The translations under genes and the position numbers were made by a program. The notes beneath the pieces are model-generated. The model ran no database searches. It was given only the letters and a program-made list of their open reading frames with translations, and was not told where the DNA came from. DNA of 64,000 nucleotides from Monarcha castaneiventris obscurior (Eukaryota > Chordata > Aves > Passeriformes > Monarchidae), in assembly GCA_026261815.1 (NCBI GenBank), contig JAMPIT010000379.1, forward strand, positions 9,126,001 through 9,190,000, written 5' to 3'. This document shows, in pieces, positions 48,558 through 61,900 of this stretch. Numbering within the stretch: the first letter of the stretch is position 1; each line of letters begins with the position of its first letter.

Positions 48558-51500
48558 GTAAGGTCCAAAATCCTCAAAACTCCTTGCAGCTTTTGTTTTA
48601 ATTGTAATTCATAATATATTGTTTTGTTATTTTTAAAGCTAAAGCCAAACTACAGAAACAGTATAGCTTGAATGTGAACTGCCTCTCTCATACCAATTGT
48701 CTCTCCAAACACTTTCCTGAGATGGTAAATACAATTACAACGCCCAGGGAAGAAACACTAGAGCATAAGGGAGATATTAAGTGATAGAGGCAATGAAGGT
48801 ACTATGATTTTAGTTGAGGCTAGAAAAAAAGCTGAAGCAGAAAGAAGTAGGTTGTTCCATATGGCATTCATGCAGAGCAGAAGGCTCCTGCAACAGTGAT
48901 GAAATCACAAGAAGAGATACAAAAACTCTTTTAGCAGAATGAGACTTTCCCTTATGTTCATATATTTGAAGAAAGCATTTGCTTTTATTATCAGTTTTCT
49001 TTTTTACTTATATCAATGGCACAAGTTCTTGCAAACAGCTAGTTGACCTGAACTCAACATTCTATTCTAATTGTTTAATTAACAAACAACAAAAATTCAG
49101 AAACAACTTAGACACTGAAAACATGCTTTGCCAGGGTACTGGATTTTTTAGCTCTCTCATGTCTTTTTTTGAAAAGGTGTAAAATGCTGCTTTGGGTCCA
49201 TTTATGAAAACTGAATCAGAACTGATAGACCAAGCTATGTAAAGTTTAACTACTCTGAAGGTGTGAATTTGCATTCTGTATCAGCCATTTTTTAAACCTC
49301 TCTCTATTAACTTCCATGCTCCTGCATACTTCCTTTCATGTTCAGAGAATTTTATATTATACATAGTTGTAGACAAAACTAATAGCTTATATCCTCATAT
49401 TTAGCCATCTATAGTTACTCCACTAGTGAACATCTCGTATCATCTAACAAAACAGAAATAATGTTACTGATACAACAGAACAGAAAACCATGGAAATATA
49501 AGCATAGGATGAGCAGCTAGAGAAGTGCCAGTTTCAGAGCAAGAAATGGCTGTATTTCACCACTGCAAGTATTCTAGGTCTCTATTAAGTAGATTCTATA
49601 GGTGTCATACATAATCCACAGAACGAGGCAGGTGTCTGCTGAGGGTAATTCAGAGCAGAAGCCCAGGGCTGGTTGGTCAAAGTCTGTCACATCTTTCTTC
49701 ACTGATAATATGAAAAGCGAGAGAAATCTTCTGTCCTTGTTTATGTGCCTTGATTAACATCTGAATATAGTTGTGTAAAAACAATTCCCCTTGGTTTCCC
49801 ACACACACACAGAGTCCTCAAAAATCTGAGTACAGACTTGCTAATAATTTCATGTCTATGGTTATTAAAACTCAGTGCTGTATCTATTGAAAATAATTTT
49901 TCATCTGGATATATAATAAATCCAGAAATATAGCAAGTAAGCAGAGAGCCTGTGAGGAATGGATAAATAAAAGACAAGTCAGCAAAGAGCAATATACCTT
50001 AGGGTTCAGAAACTATATGGATACAATGGAACTTACTAAATTTCAAGGTAAACCAGACTTCATAGAAGAAGTAAAAAAAATAGTAAAGGTTCTTCAACCA
50101 TTTACTTATGAAAAGAACCTTCAAAGATGAATAACTATTCAGGAATAATCGAGTTCAGACTGAAGATCATGTAGGTAAAATCCCTAAACAAATAGAATAC
50201 CTTGTCTGTCTTTTTGTTAAGGAGCCATAATGTTGGCCAGGGAAGCAAAAGCACAGTTACTAATGGGAATGAGCTTATTGGAAATCTGCAAATCTGAAAC
50301 ACATATAGAACTCTGAGTTCCATTTACTCAAACAGTGACAACCAGAGAAGTTGTTAGTCCACTGAAGGAAAAAAATACTGAAGGAATTGGGAAATGAAGT
50401 GGCAGACCTAAAAGCAAGGATTTAAAACAATTTTATGAAGACTTAACATCAGCAAACATAGTGTCTCCATCTAAAAAATAGAAAGCATAATGTAGGTGAA
50501 CATAGATCTAGTAATTGTTCACATGAAAACCTTTATAACACACTTTTGAAGAAAAGAATAGTTGAGACAATAGAGGCAAATAGGAAATAAGAAACATACC
50601 ATGACTTTACTAAAGATAGATTGTAAAACAAGATGGTACTCCAGAAATATTTTGCAGTAAGACAAATGTAATGACATTTAATCTGTCTAAATTCCCGTAT
50701 TGAATTTTATTTTCTCTATGGGAAATTATTAGGTAATCACTAGAAAGTGAAAAATAGTAGTAAAAGGAAGAATTGTAAAGAATTGGAGAAGAGACAATTA
50801 ATATGTTAATAAAATCATTTGGTGCTACAAAGCTGGGTGTGCTCTCAGGAGATTAAGAGGTTGTGTGATAAGCCTTGAGAACTGAAGGAAAGGAATTGAA
50901 CAGAATTCTGTGGCAAACAACTTGTATACAATTAGGTGTAAACTCGACTAGATATTTGTGCTCTCAATTTTGATACATGGTCCTAATTTCCATTGTTTTG
51001 GGGTTTTCTTAGAACTAGGAACTAAGTACTAGCTAAGTGTCTGAAAACTGTTTGATCTATACTGCTGTGTTTTGAAGTGATTTCTGCTACAAAATTCTTC
51101 AGCAGGAGAACTATGAGAAATACCTGTGTTTGTTATAAGATCACAGGATAATTTTGAGGCAGTAATGTGACATGGCTATGGGGTTACTCTGAACCCAGAG
51201 TGTATGTAGGCATTACCAGTCAAAATCAAAGTGGAATTCTGACTTTACAGAGAAACTATGATATGTCACCAGCAATGCTGCATGTAATTGTGGCCATCTC
51301 TGTTCAGAAGGACTGGATCAAGCTGGAATAGTTGAAAAGAAAATATGATGACTGAGAAAATGGCAACTCTTTGTTGTGAAAGGGTATTGAAAAAAATTGA
51401 CAGATTCAGAATAGCTAATGAAATGCTCAAAATGGACACAGCAGTGATCTATCAAATTAATGGTGGCTTACACATCGAGGGAAGAGAATTATTTAAGCTA

Positions 51501-51601
51501 ACAAACTTGTTGTAAAAATAAATGGGTTTCAGCAGTCCATTAATGTCTTTCTGAGAGAATTAAAAGATTTCTGAGAAAGATTATATTTTTAGCATTGCAC
51601 T
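48558..51601. other. Intron, left part
   Basis: A/T-rich. A stretch from 48640 to 48780 is open for about 45 codons after an AG, but its translation (KLQKQYSLNVNCLSHTN...) is not PLAT-like and I do not call it. A short CA run lies at 49801-49811. Confidence 0.45.
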
Positions 51602-51606
51602 CTTTG

Positions 51607-52636
51607 TGTTGGGTTAACCATGGCTGGACACCAGGTGTCCATCAAGGCTGTTCATCATTCCCCTCCTCAGCTGGACATGAGAGAAAAAACACAACAAAAG
51701 GCTCATGAGTCAAGATAAGGACAGGTAGAGATCATTCAGCAGTTACTATCATGGACCAAGCAGACTTGACTAGGGGAAATTAGCTTAATTTATTACCAAA
51801 GAAATTAGACAAGTATAATGAGAACTAAACCCAAATCTAAAAATACCTTTCCTCCTTCTTCCTGGGTTAAACTTCACTCCCAGTTTTCTCTACCTCCTCC
51901 CACCCAGCTGTGCAGTGGGACAGGAAATGAAGATTGCAGCCAATTTATCACACGTTGTCTCCACTGCTCCTTTATCTTCCACTCCAGTACGGGTGGGTGT
52001 CTCCAAAAAAGACAGTCCTCCACAAACTTCTCCAAGGACAGGACTTCCAGCGGGCTGTAGTTCTTCATTAACTGCTCCAGCATGGGATCCTTCTATAGGG
52101 TGCAGTCCTTCATGAGTAAGCCTGCTCCAGCACAAGCTCTCTCCATGGGGCCATAGGGTCGTGCTGGGAGCCTGCTCCAGTGCAGGCTTCCATGAGGACA
52201 TGTCCTCCTTTGGTCATCCGCCTGCTCCATCATGGGGTCCCCCATGGACTGCAGATGGATCCCTGCTTCACGGAGGACCTCCATGGGCCACAGGGGCACA
52301 GCTGCCTCACCATGGTCTTCGCCATGGGCTTCAGGGGAATCTCTGCTCACCCTCCTTCTGCCCTGACCTGAGAAACTGCAGAATTGTTTCTCTTGCATTT
52401 TCTCACTCTTCCCTTCTCCAGTTGCAATTGTGCAGGTCTTTCCCCACCATTTTCTTAAATACCTTAAATACCTTATCCCAGAGGTGCTCTGGCTGTCACT
52501 GATGGCTCAGCCTTGGCTGTGGGTGAGTCTGTCTTGGACCAAGTGGGCATTGGTTCCGCTGGACATGGGGGGCTTCTAATGGCTTCTCGCAGAAGCCATC
52601 CCTGCTACCAAAACCTGGCCACACAAACCCAATACA
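51607..52636 (-). mobile_element. ERV-L-like solo LTR
   Basis: Read on the minus strand it starts TGTATTGGGTTTGTG, has the word ggttttggtagcaggga and a gcttctgcgagaagcc block, and ends with gttaacccaaca. The TG...CA ends are flanked by ctttg (51602-51606) and ctgtg (52637-52641), a 5-bp target duplication with one mismatch. TATA-like tatttaa words lie near 52458-52475 and an AATAAA at about 51796-51791. No gag/pol lies on either side, so it is a solo LTR. It is G/C-rich; overlapping open frames on both strands are by-products. Confidence 0.8.
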
Positions 52637-52641
52637 CTGTG

Positions 52642-54339
52642 TTATACTGAACTAAGGAGAAGGAAGGAAGCTGCTTTTAAATTGAATCTTAACAAATTTA
52701 TCAGAAATGATGCCATTTAATGTATGTGTTATAGCAGCGTATGGTACTGTATGATCTGACAGACTGGGCAGCTATACATTGATAATTTAAAGGCCAAGTA
52801 TTTCAGTACTAAAGGGCTAAAATATCCTAGATAGGTCACATGGGATATGATAAATTTTCATTTAACTTCCATTTTTTTCAGATATCATCCATTTCATTTA
52901 CATTTAATGTTCATAGGCACAAAAATAGATTTAGGATAATCCATGAAGTCATAACACTGAAGTTTTTTAGATGAATTTACAGATGGTGAGTACTAAATTT
53001 CTATGTCAACAAGTGCTGGATTTGTGGCACAGATCCTCACCTGATCTAAAGCAAAAAAGCTTTATTTGCATTAGATATAGTAGGAGACAAAGATTTTTCT
53101 GTTGTGGTTAGGAAGCTGAGATGACTGGACATTCTGAAGCTGAGGTGGGAAGCTGGGGTTAATGGACATAAACTCAGAAAGCCTCTGTTGCCATCACTCA
53201 AACAACCTGTTTTACAAAATAGCTATTGGAAATTCTCAGATCCATACTTTGTCTCACTTTGCATAAACAGAGATAAGTCATATTAATAAAAAATTCTGTT
53301 TAATTCTGTAGCAGCCAGGGTGACAGAAAATTCTGATTGTCACAATTTTTAAAAATTGAAACCATGATTTTGATTACCCTGAATTTTCCATATATTCTAT
53401 TAACATGGATTAAAATATTAAAGCTAGCTAAATCAGTGAGGTTTTTTGATGGGTAAGTGTTTCTGATCTTCAAAACTGTCTTGTTGATCGAAGTTTTAAC
53501 CAAATATATGTTCCATATAGAGTTGCAGAAGTTACTTAGGAGCCTACCTCACATCTGTCTGCAGTCCTTCTGAGCCTTCAGGGTTCTGTCAATTCATCTA
53601 CAATGCTTAAGTGATTAAATGCTTCAAAAAGACCTAGTAAAAATACTCCTGGAGTGCTTCCTGGATCCCTAAAGTAGCCAAATCTATGTGCTACTATATG
53701 GGACTATTTTTAATCTCTCAGCAAACATTACTTCTTCATAGAAGAAATGGATAAAGTTTTGTACTTTGCTGTCATGATAACTGTGGTGATCTGTGATAAA
53801 AATATTACATTACAAGCTCTGAACCAGTTTCTCTCATCATCTTCTTATAGTATGCATGGAGCAAATTTTAACACGTTCATTTAAGTAAACCCCAAAAAGT
53901 TAAAATGCCCCTCCCTGACCAAAGGCAAACCTGATAACCAGCAGTGTCTTGTAAACAATATGCTGCTTTCAAATGGTCACTAGTGAGAAAAAATATTTAA
54001 AATCATCAGGAGATACTTATAAGGGGGGGGGGAAATTCAACAGATTGGCATGGCTCTTCACAAGTCTCTAATGTGGAACTGGTAGTCTGATCTGCACACT
54101 GCTTTTGGACAGGTCCATCTCTAAAGTGTCAGCTACCACTATGGAAGGACTGGTGTCCAAATTTGCTTCTCACTAAATCAATGACAGTGAGTCAACCTGT
54201 TATGAGCCAATGTTTGAGCTCAGTAGAAAGGTGGGGATGGGTTGCCAGTCAGTCACTAACTCAGCCTGTTACAAATTGCTGTATTATTTTGGATTTTCAG
54301 CAAACCCATTAATTTTTTTCTGCTGTTTTATTTCAACAG
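52642..54339. other. Intron, right part
   Basis: A/T-rich with a poly-G run near 54022. No gene is recognised before the exon at 54340. Confidence 0.5.
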
Positions 54340-54581
54340 GGACTTGGGATGTCCATGTCACAACTAGTGATATTTCTTCTAGTTCCATGAACCCTAAAAT
54401 GTATCTAACTGCATGTGGTGTAAAAGGAACTTGTACTTCAGTCATATTCCCCAAAGGATCCCTTAAAAAAGAGAAAATTTATGAGGCTTCTATTGAACTA
54501 AGTAAGAAATTTAATACTATATTCAAAGTTCAGCTGGAAATTGAAGAAGCTGGAGAAGGAGAGACTTGGCATTGCCGTGAG
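54340..54581 (+). CDS. PLAT exon, intact
   Basis: The acceptor ttatttcaacag, a 2-nt split codon, 80 open codons and a phase-0 end at gtaaaa. The translation starts TWDVHVTTSDISSSSMNP, has YLTACGVKGTCTSVIF, FPKGSLKKEKIYEASIEL and FKVQLEIEEAGEGETWHC. It carries the first half and the start of the second half of a PLAT domain in one exon. It joins in frame to the linker of 48305-48557 and to 57101. No lesion is seen. Confidence 0.85.
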
Positions 54582-57100
54582 GTAAAAACTACAACTTAAA
54601 GTAATTATTTATTGTGTCTCTGTTATAATTTCTTTTTTTACTTTCCATATTCTATCGTTATTTCTTCCAGTTTTCAGTCCAGTCTGAAATTGCTTAATTT
54701 TTGATTTACAGAAGCTGAAACACTTGTAAAGGGTTGACTTCAGAGACTGCTCAAAACACTAGGATAGCTATGGATAACTAAAATCTTTTAAACTTGGATG
54801 GATTTCTGGAGAGCCATATATACAGATGTGCCATCATCTGTAGCATATCCAGTGATGTCTTTTCAGAACTGTACCCACTGGCATACATTGCAGTATTTAC
54901 ATAACTCCAAATTGGCTGCTACATGTTGTAGATTCAGTGATCCAAGGCAAATAATTAAGGCAGACACTAGAAATGCATTTTGATGAAACTATCTGCCTTT
55001 TAAGTTGGCATGTGAAAAAAAGAAGTGAATAGCAAAAATGACAATCTTTCTTCTGATATCCAGCTAAAATTTGACATCACACTGAAATTGCTGTGGCACT
55101 TCAGTATACAAAAAAAAATCTTCATCCTCTTATGCTGGCAAAATACAATTCTTAAGGAAAGAGTCACCTTCTTTCAAATTGCAGACATGCTTTTGTCCAT
55201 TAATGTTTCTACTTTGTTCTCATTAAAAACTGGAGAAAAAATAATTTTCCTTTCCAATACATGGTATTACTGAGCTGAACTCCCTGACATTTAAATGGTG
55301 GGCAGGTTGTTAATTTCATCTTCATAGCCAGACAAAATAGTCATCCAACAAATCTATCAAAATTAAGACTGCTTCTGGAGTGTTGTAGGAGACGGTAGAT
55401 CACAGCAAAAATTTCAGAACAGAAACTTGGCAGTTGAAAACAGTGACATCTATTAGTCTGCTTTAATTCATTAACTCAGAAAAATCACTCAAAACTCATT
55501 AAAAAAAAAAAAGTCAGCATAATTTATATAAATAAGGAAAAGGTGCACATTTACCTTAGGTAGGAAGAGGTAGAGAAAGAAATTATAAATTTCCCTGCTT
55601 TGGGATACACATAAATTATTTGGATTTTGGGAAGACATTTCCTCTTATTCTATGGTTTTTATAGCAGGACTGTCTGAATCCTTGTATGAAATAACTAGGT
55701 TGGTATAGGAGGTTGTGGATAATAATAATAATATCTGTTATTTAAGACAGCTTAGTAGTGTATTTACACTGCTGGTTAGAATCAGGGTGGTCATTTCTAT
55801 GCTATTTTGTTTTGATTTTACAAGATTGCACCTCCAGAGAGTCTGAGATTTCCCCCTTCTATCAAAAGTAAATGCAGGTGCAGTTGGTTGAATTCCATAT
55901 TTAGATTCAGAATTCATTCTTACAGCCATAACTACAAAATAATTATCCTGATTTTTTAGGAAATTGAAATCTTTATAAAATAATGCTGTGAACAGAATTA
56001 ATTAAGATTTGGTTTATTTCTGCAGCATGTAGTACCTAACATCTTCGTTCTTGCTTCTTTCACTTCTTGAGGAAATAAAACACAGAAAATGAAACCTGAG
56101 TTTCAACAAACTGTTCAGGAATGTATATATTATTATGAAAGGAAAATTGTGCTAGCATTATACTTCACAGTGCTTTTAAAAAAATCTTTTCAGTGTGTCT
56201 GTCATACTGAAAAATACTGAGTCTTTTGAAGACAAAATAATGCTACCATCTCCCAGTGACAATTCCTAACCATAGTTGGTTTTACTTACTGGCTTTAAGG
56301 TTTGGATATTTTAGTGAGTTAGGTGACGAAGAATTGAATGAGTGAACTATATGTGCCCTTTTCAAAGCAAAGTGACATCCTACAATGCATTTTCAAATAT
56401 GTTGTCTGGTCTAGGTTTAAATAGTTTAGAAAATGGAAAATTATCTCTTAGTGTAGCTGGTAGTACCATAGTGTAAGATATCTCATTATTAAAATATGTT
56501 TTCTTATAGAAAGAATAAGCTACTTAGCTCAGGATCACTATTTTCTTAGTTTATGCATAAAATTTCATAGAGTTTGAAATTACTTAGTATCAAACTCTAT
56601 ATATTCAAGTGATACATACGTACTGATATGTATACATGCCAGAAAGCATTCTTAATTTCTGTATTTCAGTTTTTCCCAGAAACACTTCTTTTTCTTTCTC
56701 CTGTTACTTAGAATAAGAAAGCATTCTGCACTGAAAAATATTGTGGCATATTGACATTTTCCACAAGCTGAAATGTGCCCATATCAACACTTCTTTTTCT
56801 TCCATATGCTGGATGAATAGGTTACATAAAAGAACGTTTTTCAACAACTCCAAATTTTTTTCCTTCACTGAATTCTCTGCAGCAATAATGTTGACAATAT
56901 TTTAATTACCTCTAATTGGGAAAGTAATCTATTTCTTCTGCTTTAAAAAGCTGTTTTCAGAAACATTTTAGAAAAAATTATTTCGTCTCATTTTTAAATT
57001 TTTAGATGATGTGTCATAGCTCTTTAATAGATTGTCTTTAGCTATGGTTTGCATTAGAGCACAACAGATGCTGAAGTTATTTTTTTATTTCTTTGCTAAG
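54582..57100. other. Intron
   Basis: A/T-rich intron. No gene or repeat family is recognised. Confidence 0.5.
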
Positions 57101-57227
57101 GTAAAACTTCAACACAGAGAAACTAAAAATGTTCTAGAATTCCCATTTTGTCATAACTTTGCCGATGAAGAAGGAGGGAGAGTGACTGAGCTGCCAGTTT
57201 TCACAGCTGGATCTCCTTTTCCAGCAG
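57101..57227 (+). CDS. PLAT C-terminal exon, intact
   Basis: The exon follows ttctttgctaag and has 42 codons plus 1 nt before gtttgt. The translation is VKLQHRETKNVLEFPFCHN, then FADEEGGRVTELPVF and PFPA. It completes the domain of 54340 (KLQHRE-x-x-NVLEFPF, acidic loop, V-T-E-L-P-V). The donor is weak but in the right phase. Confidence 0.82.
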
Positions 57228-58842
57228 GTTTGTCACAAATTAAAAACACTGGAAGAGATTTGGTCAGTGATGATGGCCAATTTTCAGAGCAGTCCAAAGT
57301 ATTTCACAGATATTTTCTGTTCATTTCTGGTGATGCATGGCTAGTCCACTCCACTGGTTTTAAACCATCTTAGATCCTATACCTGAGCTTTGTGCACTCA
57401 AGTCTGATTGGTACCCGTTTGTGGCACATAAAAGAGCACGCATATGGCACTGAAACTATTAAAAGGGTTTTGAACAGTGCTCAGAGTTCAGCTTTTTCTC
57501 AGCAATATGATCTGGTTCTCTCACACAGACTAAACAAGGAAATGCAGAGGAAATAATTCTTGTACTGTAATTTCAGACAAGAAGGAAATCCATGCCCCCC
57601 AGCCCGAACAGATCTCTTGTTGTTTGTGTTCCTAGAATTTCAGGCATTCTTTTTCTGTGACCTAGCAGTTGCATGTCATCAAATTCCATCAGAGCTGCGT
57701 CTTGGTCCCCTCAAGACTGGATATTTTTAGTTTGCTCTGTGTCTCTTATGAGGTTTCATAATATAAGTTAGAGAAGATTGGAAGAGCTCTTACCCTAAAT
57801 GAATATTCTACCATGAGAATATCCTAAGCTACTCCACAAGTTACGGGTTTAGATCAGCACAGAAGTAATCTGTATATTCCTTGCCTCTTTTGCTGTGCTT
57901 TCAAAGTTAGTATCAAACAAAGCACTTAGGCAGAAGCTTCTTGAATATGAATTTGAGAAGAGTACTGCTGGGATATTCCCTGGGAAAGTTCTTTGCTTTT
58001 AAATACTTCTTAGATTTATTTCTCTCTGGAAGAGCACAGATATTTAAATCTTTAAAAATGCTGCTCCTCTTTCTGAGGTGCATTTAACATGAGGACAAGT
58101 GCTTTTTCTTTACCTCTCCCCACATTTTTTTTTCTCATTTTCAATTGAATGTTTTGGGGATGTGATTTCTTTCTTATTTTAGGGGCCATATCACCAGTGC
58201 GTTATGCATTCCTCTGGGAGTACAAACAGGCACTTTACATAAGCAGCCTCTCAGGAAGTGCTCAGCTGAAGGGTTGTGTGTTCACACTGTGTGATCTCTG
58301 ACACGTCATTTCCTCTCCTGAGGCCAGTAACTCCAACTGGTACAGTGTAGAGTGAACAGCCACTGACTGGACCATGATCCAGAGGAAATACAAAAGTTGC
58401 TGTCTTGCTGGCAGAGGCCAGCTTCGTTTGAACTCCCTGAGGCTCTGAGCAGAGATGTACTTGTTGAGTGATTTAGTATCATCCATAGCCTAGAAACTTT
58501 TCTATTGAAGTGTCATGTATTTAAATGCATACAAGTGGTGATAGAATGTTATTTACATGTTTTTATACCAATTTGTTATGTGTTCATTTTTTAATTTTTT
58601 TTTCCCTCCTGCCTGTGTTTCAGGCCCACTAGAATTATTTAGCTTATTATTCTTCATAATAGTGGTTCTTAAATTCTAATTACAATCCATCTATGTGCTT
58701 TCCCAAACATTACAGTATATTTTGGTCTTCGGATCATACCAGATAGGATGAAAAATGAAAACAGAATGGTAGTAATGTATTAAATAACATATGTTTTAAC
58801 TGGTTTAGGTTTGGTAAACCTTTGATCTCTTTTTTTCCACAG
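57228..58842. other. Intron
   Basis: No recognised feature. T-rich before the next acceptor. Confidence 0.5.
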
Positions 58843-58991
58843 CGAAAAGCCACGTTCTCTACATCACTACAGGAGTTACCCTTGGGTCAGGAACAGATGC
58901 AGATGTCTATGTCATGTGGCAAGGCACCTTGGGAGACACTGGAAGAAGAAAGTTAGTTAGAAAAGGAGATGAAAATTTCACTAAAGGGAAG
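58843..58991 (+). CDS. PLAT first-half exon, intact
   Basis: The acceptor ctttttttccacag, 2-nt split codon, 49 codons and a phase-0 end at gtatac. The translation contains SHVLYITTGVTLGSGTDADV, then YVMWQGTLGDTGRRKLVRKG and NFTKGK. The core 'GSGTDADVYVxxxGxxGDTGRRKL' is the clearest LOXHD1-type PLAT signature in the window. Its second half is not found before the right edge, so the gene probably continues outside. Confidence 0.9.
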
Positions 58992-61900
58992 GTATACTTA
59001 TAATTTCTGCAAGATATTTTCCACTTTTAGAACCCAGTCCAATTAATGCAGATTTAGTGGGAATAGGGAAGTCTACAATGTCCAGTGTGCAATGCTCTGT
59101 GATTGTAAGTCTGTAAATATCCCTACCTTAAGTGGAAAATACCAATCCTTATGTAGCTGACATTAACAATACTGACAGGTAATACAGTGGCTGTATCAAG
59201 TGCTTTTATATTCAATTTTGCAAATATTGAAAGTCTTCAGTGACATGTCATTGGTTTTCCTGCATATTTGCCTCACAATAGAACTATAAAAATACTCGAT
59301 TTCCTTTCAATGCCTCTTTTCTGCCCATGCCATCCTTCAGGCTATGGCACCTTTCCCTGCTTTCTGCTGTCTACCCCTCAGCCTGGCTCTTGGTCTCTCT
59401 CCAGACAGTCAGACACCATCATCCATAGTTTTCTTAGGTCTACCAGGAGGATCATCATTCATTCACTGTGTGGGAATGAGTCTTGTAGCTCATAGATGTA
59501 AACCCATCAAAGTCCAATATTGCTGCCAGAGATGAATTTCCTTGATGCATTGTCAGTATAAGCAGAAATTAGAGGGAATTTAGGTACTGAGTGTGCTGCA
59601 GAAACATGGGTATATTTACAGCAAAATGCATGTGTTTGACATAAAACCTTGTCCCCATTGGAAGCTCTGGACAGAGGGAGTGAAATTTTTAGCTGAAAAG
59701 ATCACAAGATATTTTAAAGATGGAATAAACAAATTGCTTGTATTTACTCTGGCTCTTTATTTGAAAACAAATTTGAGGATTTAAACAATTTTATAAAGAT
59801 TCTGAAACAAACATCTATTACAGAAAATTTGAGTTGGAATAGTTAAAGTTTAGAAAAAAATCCACCAGTGTCTTGCAACTAGTAAGTTATTTTCTTCTGT
59901 TGGTGTTGGCTGCCAAAGAAATGAGAGTTTCTCTAAGGATGCAAGCTTCCAAATCAGCCTAGACTCATAGCCAAAGCAGAGACATGATATGTGTGATTAG
60001 GAGGAGCTCAGCTCCTAACTACCCCCAGCCTTGTCAATTCAGTGGAAATTGAAAGTGAGTATTATCTAACAAGATTTCATCTACTTGAAATACATATTCA
60101 AGTATGAGAAAGTAAATATTGAAACTCTCAAGTTAGAGAGTTTATTTTTAAGGGATTAAATACTGTGGATAAGTCTACTCAGTTTTGATAAAGTTACATT
60201 TGTCTTCCCTAATGCTGAAGTTCAAATTATGGTTTACTGATAAGCTGATTTAACTGAATTTTAGAGCTGCAGTCATTTTGTCCTCATGAAGTAAAGTTAG
60301 TTTAATATAAGTTTTAATGGATTTCTCCTTAAATCATAGTCCCACAAATGAGCGATCTGGCTTGTAGACTGGTAGTTTTTAATGAAGAGGGACCAGGGAT
60401 GCACATCTAGAAATGTTGACTACGAAAGCAGAAGTGAACCACGAAGACTTATAACCTGAAGGGTACTTCAGTAGTATTTGCATCTACTTCAGGTTAGCTC
60501 AGAATTTTTCTCTCTTACAGACTAAGATACAGATCTGGCATATAACCATGTCTTCATTATTTATTTGACATTTTATAGGAGCAGTGTGTGAATGTAACAC
60601 AGTATCCTTGTATTTCTAAATGTAGATATCAGCACAGGAGTATTTTAGGGCTCTAAAAAGAAATTGCTTGTAGATAAGTAATAGAGAAATGCATAAAAGT
60701 CTTTATTCACTCTTTGTTCAGTGAAAATAAAGGTATTTGGTTAATTGAAAAGTATAAAATTATTCTGCAAGCAAGGCTTCTGCCTATGCAGCAGCATTTT
60801 TCATGATATGTTTTGGAAATTTCCCAATGTTTTCTTCCCTTTAAAAGTAATCTCCAAAAAAGACTCTCAAGTGTAGAATGTCTCTTTCTATACCAGCCCA
60901 ATCACATATTGTGCCAAGCACCCCTGCAGTCAAGAGTCTGCACTTGGTGGTTTAGGGGATTTGGAGTATAACAGGCAGAATTTGCATTCTGAATCTTAAC
61001 AGTTGTTCTGACATTTTAAAATGTGCTTTTCCTTGCAATAATTTTTCCCCTGACTATACAGCAACAGCTAGTGAACTGGAACAGTGTTTCTGTTGGAAAT
61101 CACATCAAAATATGGTGTTAGTCTCGCAGAATGTCAGGGCTGCTACAAGCAACAGTTTAGCTATGCAGAAATACATAGAAATGTTTAAATATTCAGCAAA
61201 GTTTGAAGTGGATTGGAGATATTTTTCTCTCATTTAACAGGTCTTTTATTTTCATGAGCTAAGTTACATGATAGTAAAAGAGTGAATGATCATCTTATAC
61301 CTGAAAAGTTGCTTTGTGCCTTTCCAAAGTCCTTACACCTGTGAGACCATCAGAGAACTTGTAGGTAAAGTAATGTGCATGATATTATTAATTCACCAGT
61401 AAGCCCCTGGAGCTCACCCCTGAGAGAGAGCAGCCCTGCCACTGAGAGAGCTGAGCTTCTGGTGATCTCCTCAGACAAATGAGCGTGAAGACTTGTCCTG
61501 CAAGAACCATATTCTTTCAAATTGCTATGACATTGATGCCTTGTTTGATGTTCTCCTAAAAACTGTGAGGATAGACAAAGCAATCTCAGCACACTTCCTT
61601 CATGTAGTTCAGCTTTCATGAAACCCTAATAGTATTTATCCATGCTTTGTGAGTCTGCTTAAGCCTGATAGATGTTACCTGTTATGAACACTTCCTTGAA
61701 CCAAGTACACTCAGCACAGACTTGAAAACCAGGGCCCAGTTGTGTAAAATCCTTACAGTATCTCTGTGTTGCTTCTGACAACCAACATTTTCAGCAAATG
61801 TAATTCTTGATGCTTCTTTATATGGCCTTTGATAGACTTGCTGTGTGCTCTGTCATATGGCTGTGAGTTATCTGAAAATTTCCTCTTTGAGATTGTGGGG

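Larger units (their letters stand above)
11431..58991 (+). pseudogene. LOXHD1-like PLAT-repeat gene, decayed (locus span)
   Basis: The plus strand carries a chain of exons encoding halves of PLAT/LH2 (lipoxygenase-homology) domains, the architecture of LOXHD1, which in vertebrates is a hair-cell stereocilia protein made of about 15 PLAT repeats. First-half exons begin with 2 nt of a split codon and end in phase 0. Second-half exons begin in phase 0 and end with 1 nt over. Nearly all exons found obey this and have consensus-like AG acceptors and GT donors. Four in-frame stops and at least two frame breaks lie in separate exons, so a full-length product is not possible from this copy. Whether it is LOXHD1 itself or a paralogue cannot be decided here; decay of a hearing gene would be surprising, so a paralogue is the likelier reading. 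Sequencing errors are an alternative for some lesions. Confidence 0.75.

Noticed and set aside
48640..48783. Exon-like segment after an AG with ~45 open codons
   Set aside because: The translation does not fit a PLAT half, and the linker at 48557 joins directly and in frame to 54340 without it.
51818..52502. Overlapping open frames on both strands
   Set aside because: They fall wholly inside the solo LTR and are explained by its G/C-rich sequence.
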